In this document: positions 44,100 through 54,070 of the stretch, in pieces | Position numbering within the stretch: the stretch's first letter is position 1 | How the letters are laid out: every line of letters starts with the position of its first letter | Assembly (NCBI GenBank): GCA_027485855.1 | Contig: JAIXQD010000001.1 | Coordinates: forward strand, 181,575 to 245,574 | DNA length: 64,000 nt | Source of the DNA: Rickettsiales bacterium | GTDB taxonomy: Bacteria > Pseudomonadota > Alphaproteobacteria > G027485855 | Reading direction: 5' to 3' | Translations under genes and position numbers: made by a program | Notes under the pieces: model-generated | Told to the model about the DNA's origin: nothing | What the model saw: the letters and a program-made list of their open reading frames with translations, nothing else | The model's database searches: none

Positions 44100-45242
44100 T
44101 CACTTGCAAGCTATGCCACTGATTTCCATGACTTTTTTGGCAGCTACATCGCTTGGTTTTTGGCCATTGGGGCTGAGCCATTGGGCAAAATCTGCAAAAG
44201 CTTGCAGCTGTTCATCGCGCTTGGCTTGCTCATGCAAAAGCCCGCGCATGGCATGGGCCAGCTGTGGTGCGCGACAGTCATTTTGTAAGAACTCGGGCAC
44301 AACCATGCGGCCGGCCATGATATTGATTAAACTGACATAGGGTATTTTGATTAGCCTTTTATATAAAATATAGGTGAGCGGGCTAATTTTATAGGCAATA
44401 ATCATGGGGGTTTTTGTCAGCGCCAATTCAACCGATACAGTGCCCGAGGCGGCCAAGGCTAGTTTGGCATGTTTAAAAGCCGCAAATTTTTCAGCCTCAC
44501 CCAACAAAATGCTAACCTTACATGGCCAAGCGGCCGTTTGCTGTTTTACGACATTATGCAAATGCGGCAAGGTTGGCAGCAACACCTCGATATTGTCTGA
44601 TGCGGCGAGTTGTTTAATCGCCTCGCCAAAAACAGGCAGCAGCCGCGTTATTTCTGCCATGCGGCTGCCCGGTAAAACCACAATGCTGTTTGTTGCTGTG
44701 GAGATTGGCAAAGCTGCATCATCATTATTGACGGCACGTCCCTCTAAGGCCGCATGACCAACAAAAGTGCTGGGGAGATTATGCACGGTAAAATAATTTG
44801 GCTCGAAGGGCAGCAGACAAAATAAATGATGATAAAGCTGCGCAATTTTTTGCGCCCGTTCTGGCCGCCAAGCCCAAACCGATGGCGCCACATAATGAAT
44901 AAGCGGGATGGCTGTGCCTTTTAGTTTTTTTACAATCCGAAAACAAAAATCTGGCGAGTCGATAGTAATCAGCACCGCGGGCTGGGCTTTTTTTATCGAT
45001 AATATAGTTTGACGAATACGCCGCAAAATATTGGGTATTTGTGGCAGTAATTCAAATAAGCCAAAATGGGCCAGCTCATGCATCGGGAAAAGCGAAGTTA
45101 AACCCGCCTTTTCCATTTGTGGGCCGCCAACCCCTAAAAATTGCAATGGCTCGGTACTGTGCTGTTTGAGTGCCTCAATCAGGCGTGCGCCCAAAATATC
45201 GCCAGAGGGCTCACCCGCAATGAGGTAAATTATTTTAGCCAC
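44100..45242 (-). CDS. lpxB: Lipid-A-disaccharide synthase LpxB
   Basis: 380 residues. GT19 family: IIYLIAGEPSGDILGARLI at the N-terminus, FLGVGGPQMEKAG, FELLPQIPNILRRI, IHYVAPSVWAWRPERA, VLPGSRMAEI, LALAASGTVSVELA, and YKISPLTYILYKRLI. It joins UDP-diacylglucosamine to lipid X. The start is GTG at 45242 or TTG at 45248; neither has an ATG. Overlaps lpxI by eight bases. Confidence 0.95.
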   Translation of the reverse strand: MAKIIYLIAGEPSGDILGARLIEALKQHSTEPLQFLGVGGPQMEKAGLTSLFPMHELAHFGLFELLPQIPNILRRIRQTILSIKKAQPAVLITIDSPDFCFRIVKKLKGTAIPLIHYVAPSVWAWRPERAQKIAQLYHHLFCLLPFEPNYFTVHNLPSTFVGHAALEGRAVNNDDAALPISTATNSIVVLPGSRMAEITRLLPVFGEAIKQLAASDNIEVLLPTLPHLHNVVKQQTAAWPCKVSILLGEAEKFAAFKHAKLALAASGTVSVELALTKTPMIIAYKISPLTYILYKRLIKIPYVSLINIMAGRMVVPEFLQNDCRAPQLAHAMRGLLHEQAKRDEQLQAFADFAQWLSPNGQKPSDVAAKKVMEISGIACK

Positions 45243-46092
45243 CCGCAAGCTCGCTTGCCGTTAAGCCATAAATAAAAATGTTAGCTGACTGTGCTTGTTT
45301 TAACAGCTCATCTTGCTCAAGCAGTAATGTGGCCCCTGCTTGACATATAATGCCGCATAAACCAGCGGCCTTGGCTTGCATAATTGTATCTGGGCCCAAA
45401 GCCGGCAAATCAAAGCGGCTATCTTGCTGTGGTTTTTTTAGTTTAACCAGCACACCAGCGCGCCCCTCACGTTTAAGCTTGGCGCAGCGCTCTAGTAACA
45501 AGGCCGTGCCCTCAATCGCTTCAACCCCAAGCACGAAACCTTGCTGCACCACAACACTTTGACCAATATCGAGCTGGCCCAAAATTTGCGCGGCCTTTAT
45601 GCCAATTTGTATATCCTGCCATAATTCTTTATCTGGCGCTGTGCCGCATAATAAACCAGCCCCTGCCAACCAATCTTGATAAATATCGGTGGCACTTATT
45701 ACTTTAAAGCCTTCGCGGGCAAACTCATCGGCAACAGCGCGCAGCAAACTATCATCGCCAAAGGCTTTAAGGGCAATGCGGCCTAGTGCTTTCAGCGTGA
45801 GGGCATCGGCCTTAAGGCTTGATAAAGACGGGCGCTGCACTCGGCCAATAAAAACCAACTCTTCTATGCCAGCGTCTCTGGCTATAGCCAAAAGCTTTTC
45901 ACCCTCGCCCAGATTAAGCCAATGATGCGTTGTAGCCGTCAGCCACGGGGCTGTCTCACATTGCCCAGTTAAAGCAAAAACAACCGCAGGCCGACCCAAA
46001 GTTTGGCACGCCGCATAGAGACGTTGCGGCGCAGTACCACCACCGGCAATTATTCCTATTGGCTTTGCTGCCGCATTGATATTAAGCGGCAT
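45235..46092 (-). CDS. lpxI: UDP-2,3-diacylglucosamine diphosphatase LpxI
   Basis: 285 residues from the ATG at 46092; a GTG start at 46125 would add 11 residues inside lpxA. Family DUF1009: KPIGIIAGGGTAPQRLYAAC at the N-terminus, LVFIGRVQRPSLSSL, VVVQQGFVLGVEAIEGT, and LPALGPDTIMQAKAAGLCGI. It hydrolyses UDP-diacylglucosamine to lipid X; alphaproteobacteria use LpxI in place of LpxH. Between lpxA and lpxB as usual. Confidence 0.95.
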   Translation of the reverse strand: MPLNINAAAKPIGIIAGGGTAPQRLYAACQTLGRPAVVFALTGQCETAPWLTATTHHWLNLGEGEKLLAIARDAGIEELVFIGRVQRPSLSSLKADALTLKALGRIALKAFGDDSLLRAVADEFAREGFKVISATDIYQDWLAGAGLLCGTAPDKELWQDIQIGIKAAQILGQLDIGQSVVVQQGFVLGVEAIEGTALLLERCAKLKREGRAGVLVKLKKPQQDSRFDLPALGPDTIMQAKAAGLCGIICQAGATLLLEQDELLKQAQSANIFIYGLTASELAGG

Positions 46093-46882
46093 GCTCCACC
46101 CGCGGTTGACACAAGGCACGCTCACGCTTATTGCGAATAAAGCTAATTACTTGTTGCACAAGCTCGCTTGCAGCATGTTTTTGTGCCACATCCTCTAGCC
46201 GCTCAGACATGGTGCCCTCGGGCGCAAACAGCAAACGATAGGCCGTGCGCAAATCACGAATGGCCTCACGGCTGAAGCCACGGCGCTCAAGCCCCACCAA
46301 ATTAAGCCCCGCTAAATGAGCGCGCTCGCCCATGACCATGCCATAGGGAATCACATCATTCTCGACGCCCGACATACCGCCAATCATGGCATGATGACCA
46401 ATATGCACAAACTGATGCACCGCCGAATTACCGCCAATAATGGCAAAATCGCCCACATGCACATGCCCTGCCAGCGCTACATTATTGGCTAAAATAACAT
46501 TGCTGCCTAAGCGGCAATCATGCGCCACATGCGACGACATCATCAAAAGGCATTTATCGCCCACTTGAGTTATGGCACCACCGCCTAAAGTGCCGGGGTT
46601 CATAGTGACATGCTCACGAATGCGGCAATCGGCCCCAATAATCAGCTGCGTGTCTTCGCCTTTAAATTTTAAATCTTGCGGCGGGCTGCCCAGCGAAGCA
46701 AACGGATAAATAATTGTGCCCGCACCAATGCTGGTGCGCCCATCAATGACGACATGCGCCACAAGGCTAACATTTTCAGCAATTGTTACTTTATCGCCGA
46801 TCACACAATAAGGGCCAATATGGGCCGATGGGTCAATTTTTGCGCCTGCCGCAATAACAGCAGTTGGGTGAATATGGCTCAT
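46082..46882 (-). CDS. lpxA: UDP-N-acetylglucosamine acyltransferase LpxA
   Basis: 266 residues, left-handed beta-helix of hexapeptide repeats (IDPSAHIGPYCVIG and so on to ~residue 190) with a helical C-terminus. The catalytic His is in NVALAGHVHVGD. First step of lipid A synthesis. Overlaps lpxI and lies eight bases after fabZ. Confidence 0.97.
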   Translation of the reverse strand: MSHIHPTAVIAAGAKIDPSAHIGPYCVIGDKVTIAENVSLVAHVVIDGRTSIGAGTIIYPFASLGSPPQDLKFKGEDTQLIIGADCRIREHVTMNPGTLGGGAITQVGDKCLLMMSSHVAHDCRLGSNVILANNVALAGHVHVGDFAIIGGNSAVHQFVHIGHHAMIGGMSGVENDVIPYGMVMGERAHLAGLNLVGLERRGFSREAIRDLRTAYRLLFAPEGTMSERLEDVAQKHAASELVQQVISFIRNKRERALCQPRVEHAA

Positions 46883-46890
46883 AGAGGCTC

Positions 46891-47337
46891 CTATTGCTCA
46901 GCCAGCATGGCCATGAATACGGCCTCTGCCTTTAGCTCATCACCAACATAAGCATGACCGCTAAAGCGCCAGATATTGCCGCGCTGTTTTTCTTTTTTGA
47001 CTTTTAACTTTAACAAATCGCCCGGCACAACGGGGCTGCGAAAACGTGCTTCCTCGATGGACATAAAATATACAAGGTTTTGCTTTTCATAGCCCAAAGA
47101 ATCAATCACCAAAGTACCGGCCGTTTGTGCCATAGCTTCAATAATTAACACACCAGGCATAATGGGCTTGGTGGGAAAATGCCCGGCAAAAAAAGGCTCG
47201 TTACCGCTGACGGCTTTTATGCCCGTGCCACTTTCGCCAGAGACGATATCCTCGATACGATCAATCATCAGCATCGGATAGCGATGCGGAATGCGCAGTT
47301 TAATATCATTTATATCAAGGCTGGTTTTGCCACTCAT
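46891..47337 (-). CDS. fabZ: 3-hydroxyacyl-ACP dehydratase FabZ
   Basis: 148 residues, hot-dog fold. Catalytic His53 is in FFAGHFP and Glu67 in LIIEAMAQ; the N-terminus reads IPHRYPMLMIDRIEDI. It dehydrates 3-hydroxyacyl-ACP in fatty-acid synthesis and so competes with LpxA for substrate. lpxD normally precedes it; here skp is only 14 bp upstream. Confidence 0.97.
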   Translation of the reverse strand: MSGKTSLDINDIKLRIPHRYPMLMIDRIEDIVSGESGTGIKAVSGNEPFFAGHFPTKPIMPGVLIIEAMAQTAGTLVIDSLGYEKQNLVYFMSIEEARFRSPVVPGDLLKLKVKKEKQRGNIWRFSGHAYVGDELKAEAVFMAMLAEQ

Positions 47338-47351
47338 GCCACATACTCCAT

Positions 47352-47936
47352 TTACTCAGGCTGTTTTAGGGTGTCACTATTGCTTGCGGCAGGTATTGTA
47401 ATGGTAAAATCTGGCAAGCGTTGATTAAGCTGTGTCAGCACTTCTGCGGTAATATCAAGCGCATTATCGTTCCATAACATTTGCTGTTTAGCGATAACTG
47501 CTTGCAGCTTTTGTGTTTTAGCAATCTCTTCTACTGCGGCTAGTAAATGTTTGCGCACTTCAGCCATGGCATTATTAAAAGCCTGCTCTAAGGCGCGGCG
47601 CCGCGCTTGCACTTGCCGCTCGACATTATCAAAATCTTGTTTTAGCGCCTGCTCACGGTCACTGCTCTCGGTTGTTGAAAGATCAGCGCGTTCGGCGGTG
47701 AATTTTTTTTCGGCCGCTCTCAGGCGCTTTTCTTCTTGGGCGATTTCAGTTTGATAGGCCTCACGCTTGGCATCCAGCTGGGTTTGAATACGCTTGGCGG
47801 CAATCGACTCGCGCATAATACGTTGCACATCAATGACCGCCAGATTAACAGAATCGGCCGCCTGCGCCATTGGCACGGCAAAAAACGCTAGAAAGAAAAC
47901 CTGTGCAATAACGGTAAGCAACCATAAGCGTAACAT
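47352..47936 (-). CDS. skp: Periplasmic chaperone Skp (OmpH)
   Basis: 194 residues. Signal peptide (FLAFFAVPMAQAAD), then the Skp core NLAVIDVQRIMRES, a long charged coiled-coil pair (~50-135) and a closing strand NDNALDITAEVLTQLNQRLP. It holds unfolded outer membrane proteins for BamA. ATG overlaps the bamA stop (TAATG). Confidence 0.93.
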   Translation of the reverse strand: MLRLWLLTVIAQVFFLAFFAVPMAQAADSVNLAVIDVQRIMRESIAAKRIQTQLDAKREAYQTEIAQEEKRLRAAEKKFTAERADLSTTESSDREQALKQDFDNVERQVQARRRALEQAFNNAMAEVRKHLLAAVEEIAKTQKLQAVIAKQQMLWNDNALDITAEVLTQLNQRLPDFTITIPAASNSDTLKQPE

Positions 47937-50299
47937 TAGAACCTCGTGCCAAAGCTGAATCGGAATTTTTGCTCTCGGTCGTAATCTTCTTTAATGATGG
48001 GGATAGCATAATCAATACGAATGGGGCCAAAGGGCGATTTCCACGAGAGGCCTTGCCCCGCCGATAAGCGCATCGAGCTGTTATCTCTAAAAATCTCACC
48101 AGGCTGGGGCTTGGTATCAAGACCGCTGAGGCTGCCTGCATCGACAAAAGTATAGGTCCGAAAGCCCAGCTCTTCCGGCAAACCCAGCGGATAAGCAAGC
48201 TCGGCCGAGCTGCGCAGAAAACGATTGCCGCCTAAAGCATCGCGGGCGGTGGTGCTTAAATCGCGCGGGCCCACGCCGGCAAACTCAAAGCCACGTAAGG
48301 ATTCGCCACCCAGATAAAAGCGCTCGGAGATACGCACATCTTTGCCACCAATACCAAAAATGTAACCCACCTCGCCCTCAAGGCTTAAGACCACATCTTT
48401 GAGCGGTGAGGTATACCAAGTGCCCAGCAATTTATTGCGTAAAAAGCGCGAGTCGCCGCCAACACCAGCAAAATCGGTATTATAGCGCAGGATATAACCC
48501 TCGGTTGGCTCAAGCTTACTGTCTCTGCGATCGTAGCTCAGCTCTTGCCCAACGCTAGAGGTCACGGTGTCGCCGGCCTGCTCACGAATAAAGCGCGAGG
48601 CGGTGCTGGGCACATTGGTGATCTCAGATTTATCGAGGGTGTAATTCACGCGTTGGCGCAAAAACTCACCAAGCGGATAACCTAAACGCAAACTGCCGCC
48701 ATTATTTTTTTGGTCGTACGAACTTTCAGTTTGGTTGTCACGCGATGTGCGGAATAAATCAAAGCCGGCCGATAAATCGCGCTCAAGAAAATAAGGCTCG
48801 GTAAAGCTGATATCATATTGCTGGCTGCGCTGTGAAAAAGTTGTGCCAACGCGCAAATCTTGGCCTTTGCCCAGCAAATTACGCTCACGCACGCTGATAT
48901 CGCCTAAAATACCGTCCGTGGTTGAGAACCCCGCCCCTACCGATATTTCGCCCGTGGCTTTCTCTTGCACTTCAACCTCAAGATCGGCTTTATCGGGTTG
49001 CGCTGTGGGTTTTGGGGTCACTTTTACATTTTCAAAGAAACCCAAATCTTTGATGCGCTGCTCTGAGCGACGAATTTTAGAAGCATTAAATGGGTCGGCT
49101 TCAACCAACAGCATCTCACGACGAATGACGCGGTCTTCGGTTCTGTTATTGCCACTGACATTGACCCGATTAATAAAGACCCGTGGCCCCTCTTTGATTA
49201 AAAATTTTACATCAATGGTTTTGCTGTCTTCGTTGCGCTGCACCTGTGGGTCGATATCGACAAAAGCATATTGCAAATCACCCGCAGCTTTGGTGAGCGC
49301 GCTGATGCTGGCCTCTACTTCGCTGGCATTATACCAATCATCGCTTTTCATGGTCAGCTTTTGCATTAAATCATCGGTGTTGAGGTCTTTTAATTGTGAC
49401 TCAAGCTCGACCTTGCCAAATTTATAGCGTGCGCCCTCATCCATGGTGAAGGTCATGAAAAAATAATCGCGCGTATCGTTTAGCTCGGCCACAGCCGACA
49501 GCACTCTAAAATCGGCATAGCCGTTATTCAGATAAAAGCGACGCAACAGCTCGCGATCAAAGTTAGTGCGGTCGGGGTCGTAAAAATCGGCCGAAGAAAG
49601 CAAGCGCCACCAGCGACTTTCTCTGGTGCTGATTTCAGCGCGCAAATCACCATCTGAAAAAGCCTCATTGCCAACAAAAGCAATGCGTGCCACGCCAGTG
49701 CGCGGCCCTTCAGTAATTTCAAACACCAAATCTGTGCGGTTTTGCTCTAAGGGGATAAGTTTAGGCTCTACTTTTGCGGCAAAACGGCCTGAACGGCGAT
49801 ACACTTCAAGCAGGCGGTCAACATCGGTTTGCACTTTGCTGCGCGTATAAACCACACGCGAGCGCAACTGAATTTCTTTTTCTAGGTCTTCGCTTTTAAT
49901 TTCCGAATTGCCCTCAAACGCAATGCGATTAATAACGGGGTTTTCGGCAACTTTAACCACCAGAATAGCGCCATCCATGTTGAGCGAAACATCATTAAAA
50001 TAGCCGGTGGCAAATAAATCCTTGAGCGAACGATCAGCGCGGGCTTGGTCAAAACTATCGCCCGCTTTAAAGCGCACATAACTTAACACGGTGCTCTCTT
50101 CAATGCGCTGCGCCCCATCCACCCGAAAAGCCGTAATGGTGGGGTTTTGCAGCCCTTGCATGACGCTGCCATCCATACCAAAGGGCGCAGCAGGTGCAAG
50201 TGCGGGCGCCGCCATCAGCGCATTGTTATTTATGCGCTGCGCATAAGCTGGCCCTGATAACATAACAGAGCATAAAATTAAAAATGCCAAACGCTTCAT
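47936..50299 (-). CDS. bamA: Outer membrane protein assembly factor BamA
   Basis: 787 residues. Signal peptide (~1-20), five POTRA domains (~50-425) and a 16-strand barrel (~430-787) ending with Phe. The conserved loop-6 motif is seen in YLGGESLRGFEFAGVGPRD; the barrel end is FSFGTRF. It inserts outer membrane proteins. Overlaps rseP and skp. Confidence 0.97.
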   Translation of the reverse strand: MKRLAFLILCSVMLSGPAYAQRINNNALMAAPALAPAAPFGMDGSVMQGLQNPTITAFRVDGAQRIEESTVLSYVRFKAGDSFDQARADRSLKDLFATGYFNDVSLNMDGAILVVKVAENPVINRIAFEGNSEIKSEDLEKEIQLRSRVVYTRSKVQTDVDRLLEVYRRSGRFAAKVEPKLIPLEQNRTDLVFEITEGPRTGVARIAFVGNEAFSDGDLRAEISTRESRWWRLLSSADFYDPDRTNFDRELLRRFYLNNGYADFRVLSAVAELNDTRDYFFMTFTMDEGARYKFGKVELESQLKDLNTDDLMQKLTMKSDDWYNASEVEASISALTKAAGDLQYAFVDIDPQVQRNEDSKTIDVKFLIKEGPRVFINRVNVSGNNRTEDRVIRREMLLVEADPFNASKIRRSEQRIKDLGFFENVKVTPKPTAQPDKADLEVEVQEKATGEISVGAGFSTTDGILGDISVRERNLLGKGQDLRVGTTFSQRSQQYDISFTEPYFLERDLSAGFDLFRTSRDNQTESSYDQKNNGGSLRLGYPLGEFLRQRVNYTLDKSEITNVPSTASRFIREQAGDTVTSSVGQELSYDRRDSKLEPTEGYILRYNTDFAGVGGDSRFLRNKLLGTWYTSPLKDVVLSLEGEVGYIFGIGGKDVRISERFYLGGESLRGFEFAGVGPRDLSTTARDALGGNRFLRSSAELAYPLGLPEELGFRTYTFVDAGSLSGLDTKPQPGEIFRDNSSMRLSAGQGLSWKSPFGPIRIDYAIPIIKEDYDREQKFRFSFGTRF

Positions 50300-51441
50300 G
50301 AGAACAGCAAGTCCTTAAAATAAGCAAAGACGCGCAGCTGCTGCAAATCATTGAAAGTGGTAAACAGCATCAGCGTGATTAAACAGGCAAAACCAATGCG
50401 TGCGGCAAATTCTTGTGTGCGCTCAGACACAGATTTACCGCGCAAGGCTTCCGCACCATACATAACCAGATGCCCGCCATCGAGCAATGGCACCGGAAAC
50501 AGATTTATCAGGCCAAGATTAATCGAGAGCACTGCCAAAAACCAGAACAGGCTCGCGGCGCCCTGCTCTTGCGTTTTGCCCGACATTTGCGCAATGCGCA
50601 GTGGGCCGCCCAATTCTTCGGCACTGCGGAAACCACTGATAATTTGCCAAACGGCTTTAAGCGTGCCTGTGGTTACATTCCATGTTTCAATCATAGAGGC
50701 CGGCACGGCTTGCGCCAAAGACATGCGCACAAACTCTTGCTCGCCGCCTTTAGCGGCTAGGCCCAATCGCGCCACCCGATGCGTATTGCCAAAATTATCC
50801 GTCACTTCAGTGATACGCGGCGTAAGTTTTATCTGCAATTCTTGCTGGCCGCGCTGTATTTGCAGGGCAACTTCTTTACCGCTATTGAGCGTAATAATGC
50901 GCTGAATATCTTCAAAACGCTGCACGCTTTGCCCATCGATACTTAAAATACGATCATCCGCTAAAATGCCGGCGCTGGCAGCGGCACTATCTGGCATAAT
51001 TGCGCCGGCAACAGGTGGCGTGGTTGGCCGACCTGCCACCATAAACAAACCAATCAATACAAATATGGCAAAAATAAAATTAATGGCAGGGCCTGCGGCA
51101 ACAATGGCTGCGCGCTTGCCCACGCTTTGGCTAAAAAATGCCACGGATTTTTCTGCATCGGTCATTTGTGTTTGTGCAGCAATATCGGGCATGCTGGCGG
51201 GGTCACGATCGCCATACATTTGCACATAGCCCCCAAGCGGCAACCAGCCAAATTTCCAACGGGTGCCATGGCTATCGGTGTAGCCATAAATTTCGTGGCC
51301 AAAGCCAATGGAAAAGACCTCAACGCGCACACCGCACCAGCGCGCCACAAGATAATGGCCAAGCTCGTGCACAAACACCAGCACCGACAAAATAACAATA
51401 AAGGGCAAAAAATATTGTGACAGAATGTGCAGTATATCCAT
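50296..51441 (-). CDS. rseP: Site-2 protease RseP
   Basis: 381 residues. Zinc motif HELGH at residues 25-29, one PDZ domain (~125-195; alphaproteobacterial single-PDZ form), and the second metal-binding segment LDGGH near residue 315. About four membrane segments. It cleaves anti-sigma factors and remnant signal peptides in the membrane. ATGA overlap with bamA. Confidence 0.96.
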   Translation of the reverse strand: MDILHILSQYFLPFIVILSVLVFVHELGHYLVARWCGVRVEVFSIGFGHEIYGYTDSHGTRWKFGWLPLGGYVQMYGDRDPASMPDIAAQTQMTDAEKSVAFFSQSVGKRAAIVAAGPAINFIFAIFVLIGLFMVAGRPTTPPVAGAIMPDSAAASAGILADDRILSIDGQSVQRFEDIQRIITLNSGKEVALQIQRGQQELQIKLTPRITEVTDNFGNTHRVARLGLAAKGGEQEFVRMSLAQAVPASMIETWNVTTGTLKAVWQIISGFRSAEELGGPLRIAQMSGKTQEQGAASLFWFLAVLSINLGLINLFPVPLLDGGHLVMYGAEALRGKSVSERTQEFAARIGFACLITLMLFTTFNDLQQLRVFAYFKDLLFS

Positions 51442-51481
51442 AATTTATCTCATTGCTGATAAGGGTGGAATCGACAACCCG

Positions 51482-52669
51482 CTAAGCTTCCCGAACCATA
51501 GCAGTTTTGTGCGTTTCTGCCAAAAAAGATATAGTATGCTCGCGCACTTCTTGGTTAAGGGCGGTCATCTCGGCAATATTTGTTGCGCTTACGTTTTTAT
51601 ATTGATTTAACATGCGCTCGATGGTGTGAGCAATATCGGTAAAGCCAATGGCACAAGCTAAAAAATGCTCTACCGCCACTTCATTGGCGGCATTCAGCAC
51701 CAAGGGTGCAGCGCCCCCCGCCGCCAGTGCTTGATAGGCCAAACCAAGGCACGGGAAAAGCGCAAAATGAGGTGCCTCAAAATGCAATTGGCCAATGGCG
51801 GCTAAATCAAGCGACGGCACGGGCGTTGCCATGCGCTGCGGATAAGCCAGCGTATGCGCAATGGCCGTGCGCATGTCTGGTGCGCCCATTTCGGCCAGCA
51901 AGGCACCATCGGCATATTCAACCAAGCCATGCACCAGCGATTGCGGATGCACCAGCACCTCAATTTTACTTGCGGGCAGGTTAAACAAAAAATGCGCCTC
52001 AATCACCTCAAGGCCCTTATTCATGAGGGTGGCGCTATCGATGCTGATTTTGGCACCCATGCTCCAAGTGGGGTGTTTCAGCGCCATGGCGGGCGTAACT
52101 TGCTGCAACTGCGCGTCACTCATGCCACGGCAAGGCCCACCAGACGCCGTTAAAATAATCCGCCTGACTTGCTGTGCCTGTGGCGCCGACCACAGCTGAA
52201 AAATTGCATTATGCTCGCTATCGACTGGTAAAATCGTGCAGCCCGATTGTGCGGCGGCCTGCAATAAATACTGCCCACCACACACCAGGGCTTCTTTATT
52301 GGCCAAGGCCACAAAACGCCCTTGCGCCACAGCGGCAAAACAAGGGGCAAGCCCAGCAAAGCCGGTAATGGCCGCCATGATATAATCGGCCGGCGCTGCG
52401 GCCGCTTCTAACACACCATTCGCGCCGACTAAAATATTTTGTGTGGGCAAGGCCGCGCGCAAATCGGCATAATGGCGCTCATCAGCAATAGCGATAATCT
52501 CGGGCTTAAATTCCTGCGCTAATATTGCCAGCTTTTGCCAATTTTTTTGCGCGGTTAAGGCCACAACCGAAAAATGCTCGGGGTTACGACGCAGTAAATC
52601 AAGCGTGCTATCACCAATAGAGCCGGTTGCCCCCAGCACAGAGACACGCCGTTTATTTGCGTGGCTCAC
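51482..52669 (-). CDS. dxr: 1-deoxy-D-xylulose-5-phosphate reductoisomerase Dxr
   Basis: 395 residues from the GTG at 52669, which shares a base with the cdsA stop (TAGTG). GTG codons three and two codons upstream are alternatives. NADPH site VLGATGSIGDSTLDLL, PVDSEHNAIFQLW, TASGGPCRGM, WSMGAKISIDSATLMNKGLEVIEA in part, VHPQSLVHGLVEY. It makes MEP; IspDF (20.3 kb) follows in the pathway. C-terminus a little longer than usual. Confidence 0.96.
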   Translation of the reverse strand: MSHANKRRVSVLGATGSIGDSTLDLLRRNPEHFSVVALTAQKNWQKLAILAQEFKPEIIAIADERHYADLRAALPTQNILVGANGVLEAAAAPADYIMAAITGFAGLAPCFAAVAQGRFVALANKEALVCGGQYLLQAAAQSGCTILPVDSEHNAIFQLWSAPQAQQVRRIILTASGGPCRGMSDAQLQQVTPAMALKHPTWSMGAKISIDSATLMNKGLEVIEAHFLFNLPASKIEVLVHPQSLVHGLVEYADGALLAEMGAPDMRTAIAHTLAYPQRMATPVPSLDLAAIGQLHFEAPHFALFPCLGLAYQALAAGGAAPLVLNAANEVAVEHFLACAIGFTDIAHTIERMLNQYKNVSATNIAEMTALNQEVREHTISFLAETHKTAMVREA

Positions 52670-53334
52670 TACCACCACCAGCCATGATGATCGGCAAATT
52701 GATCGAGTGCGGCCAAAGCCAAAGCGGCCAACATCAAGCCATCGATACGGTCAAGAATACCGCCATGCCCCGGAATTAACTGCCCGCTATCTTTAACGCC
52801 AGCATCGCGCTTTAAGGCCGATTCCATTACATCACCCACTTGGCCAATAATGGCCAAACAAGCCCCCAGCAAAGCCTTAAGCAGCAATGACTCTGCCGCA
52901 AAAGCAAAAGCAACAGCAGCGCCACATAAAGCTGCCAGCACCGCCCCACCCACCAAACCCGACCAGGTTTTTTTAGGGCTCCAGCGTGGGCTCAGCTTAG
53001 GGCCGCCAAAAATGCGCCCGCATACATATGCGCCAATGTCTGTGGCCCAAACGACCGCCAGCAAATAATAAATTAAAGCCATGCCGATATCGGGCTGGGC
53101 GCGTAAATGCAACAACGACCAGATAAACAACAATACATAAGCAAAGCCTGCTAAACGCCATATCAGCTCACGCTGGGCGGTTAATTTTAGCCACTCGCGC
53201 AAGGCCAAGGCGCCCGCCAAGAGCAGCAGCAGCAAATAAGCCAAGCCACCCAAATAAACAGCGGCCAAAACAATGGGCGCTAAAATAAGCGCCGATATCA
53301 CCCGCACGCGCAAATCGGTAAAAACGGCGGTCAT
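52669..53334 (-). CDS. cdsA: Phosphatidate cytidylyltransferase CdsA
   Basis: 221 residues with about six membrane segments. The signature SALKRDAGVKDSGQLIPGHG and the following GILDRIDG are at ~175-200. It makes CDP-diacylglycerol. ATGA overlap with uppS; overlaps dxr. Confidence 0.95.
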   Translation of the reverse strand: MTAVFTDLRVRVISALILAPIVLAAVYLGGLAYLLLLLLAGALALREWLKLTAQRELIWRLAGFAYVLLFIWSLLHLRAQPDIGMALIYYLLAVVWATDIGAYVCGRIFGGPKLSPRWSPKKTWSGLVGGAVLAALCGAAVAFAFAAESLLLKALLGACLAIIGQVGDVMESALKRDAGVKDSGQLIPGHGGILDRIDGLMLAALALAALDQFADHHGWWW

Positions 53335-54068
53335 GCGGGTTGCTCTTGTTTGGCGGCAACGGCACCATAACGCCGCTCACGCTGGGCATAATCGGCTAAG
53401 GCTGCGGCAAAATCTTTGCTGCCAAAATCCGGCCAATAGGTTGGGGTGAAATAAAGTTCGGCATAGGCTAATTGCCACAATAAAAAGTTAGACAGGCGCT
53501 GCTCGCCCGATGTGCGTATAAGCAAATCAGGTGGCGGAATATCGGCGGTATAAAGCGCTTGGGCAAATAATCTTTCAGAAATTTGCTCGGGCGTGAGTTG
53601 CCCTTGCTGCACGGCTTGCGCCAGCTTTTGCGCAGCTTGGGTAATTTCTTGCTGGGCGCCATAACTTAAAGCAATGACCAAAGTGAAAGCTTGGTTTGCC
53701 GCCGTCAGCTGCTCGGCCTCGGCAATTTGTGTGCGTATATCTGTTGGCAGTAATTCGCGCTGACCAATGACGCGCAGCCTGACCCCTTGCTGATGCAACT
53801 TTGCCAGCTCGGCTTGCAGATAAAAGCGCAGCAATTGCATCAGCTCGCCCACTTCTTCGGCAGGGCGGCGCCAATTCTCGGTTGAGAAAGAATAAAGCGT
53901 AATTATTTTTACGCCATAATCGCGCGCGGCATCGAGCGTGCGCTTCACCGCATCAATACCGGCCTTATGCCCCAAGCTGCGCGGCAAACCCCGCGCTTTG
54001 GCCCATCTGCCATTACCATCCATAATAATGGCGACATGTTGTGGAATATGGCTGGGGCTGATATTCAA
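53331..54068 (-). CDS. uppS: Undecaprenyl diphosphate synthase UppS
   Basis: 245 residues. IMDGNGRWAKARGLPRSLGH contains the catalytic Asp and diphosphate-binding residues; later FSTENWRRPAEEV, SYGAQQEI, PPDLLIRTSGEQRLSNFLLW. It makes the C55 lipid carrier for cell-wall and LPS precursors. Two bases from frr. Confidence 0.97.
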   Translation of the reverse strand: MNISPSHIPQHVAIIMDGNGRWAKARGLPRSLGHKAGIDAVKRTLDAARDYGVKIITLYSFSTENWRRPAEEVGELMQLLRFYLQAELAKLHQQGVRLRVIGQRELLPTDIRTQIAEAEQLTAANQAFTLVIALSYGAQQEITQAAQKLAQAVQQGQLTPEQISERLFAQALYTADIPPPDLLIRTSGEQRLSNFLLWQLAYAELYFTPTYWPDFGSKDFAAALADYAQRERRYGAVAAKQEQPA

Positions 54069-54070
54069 AA

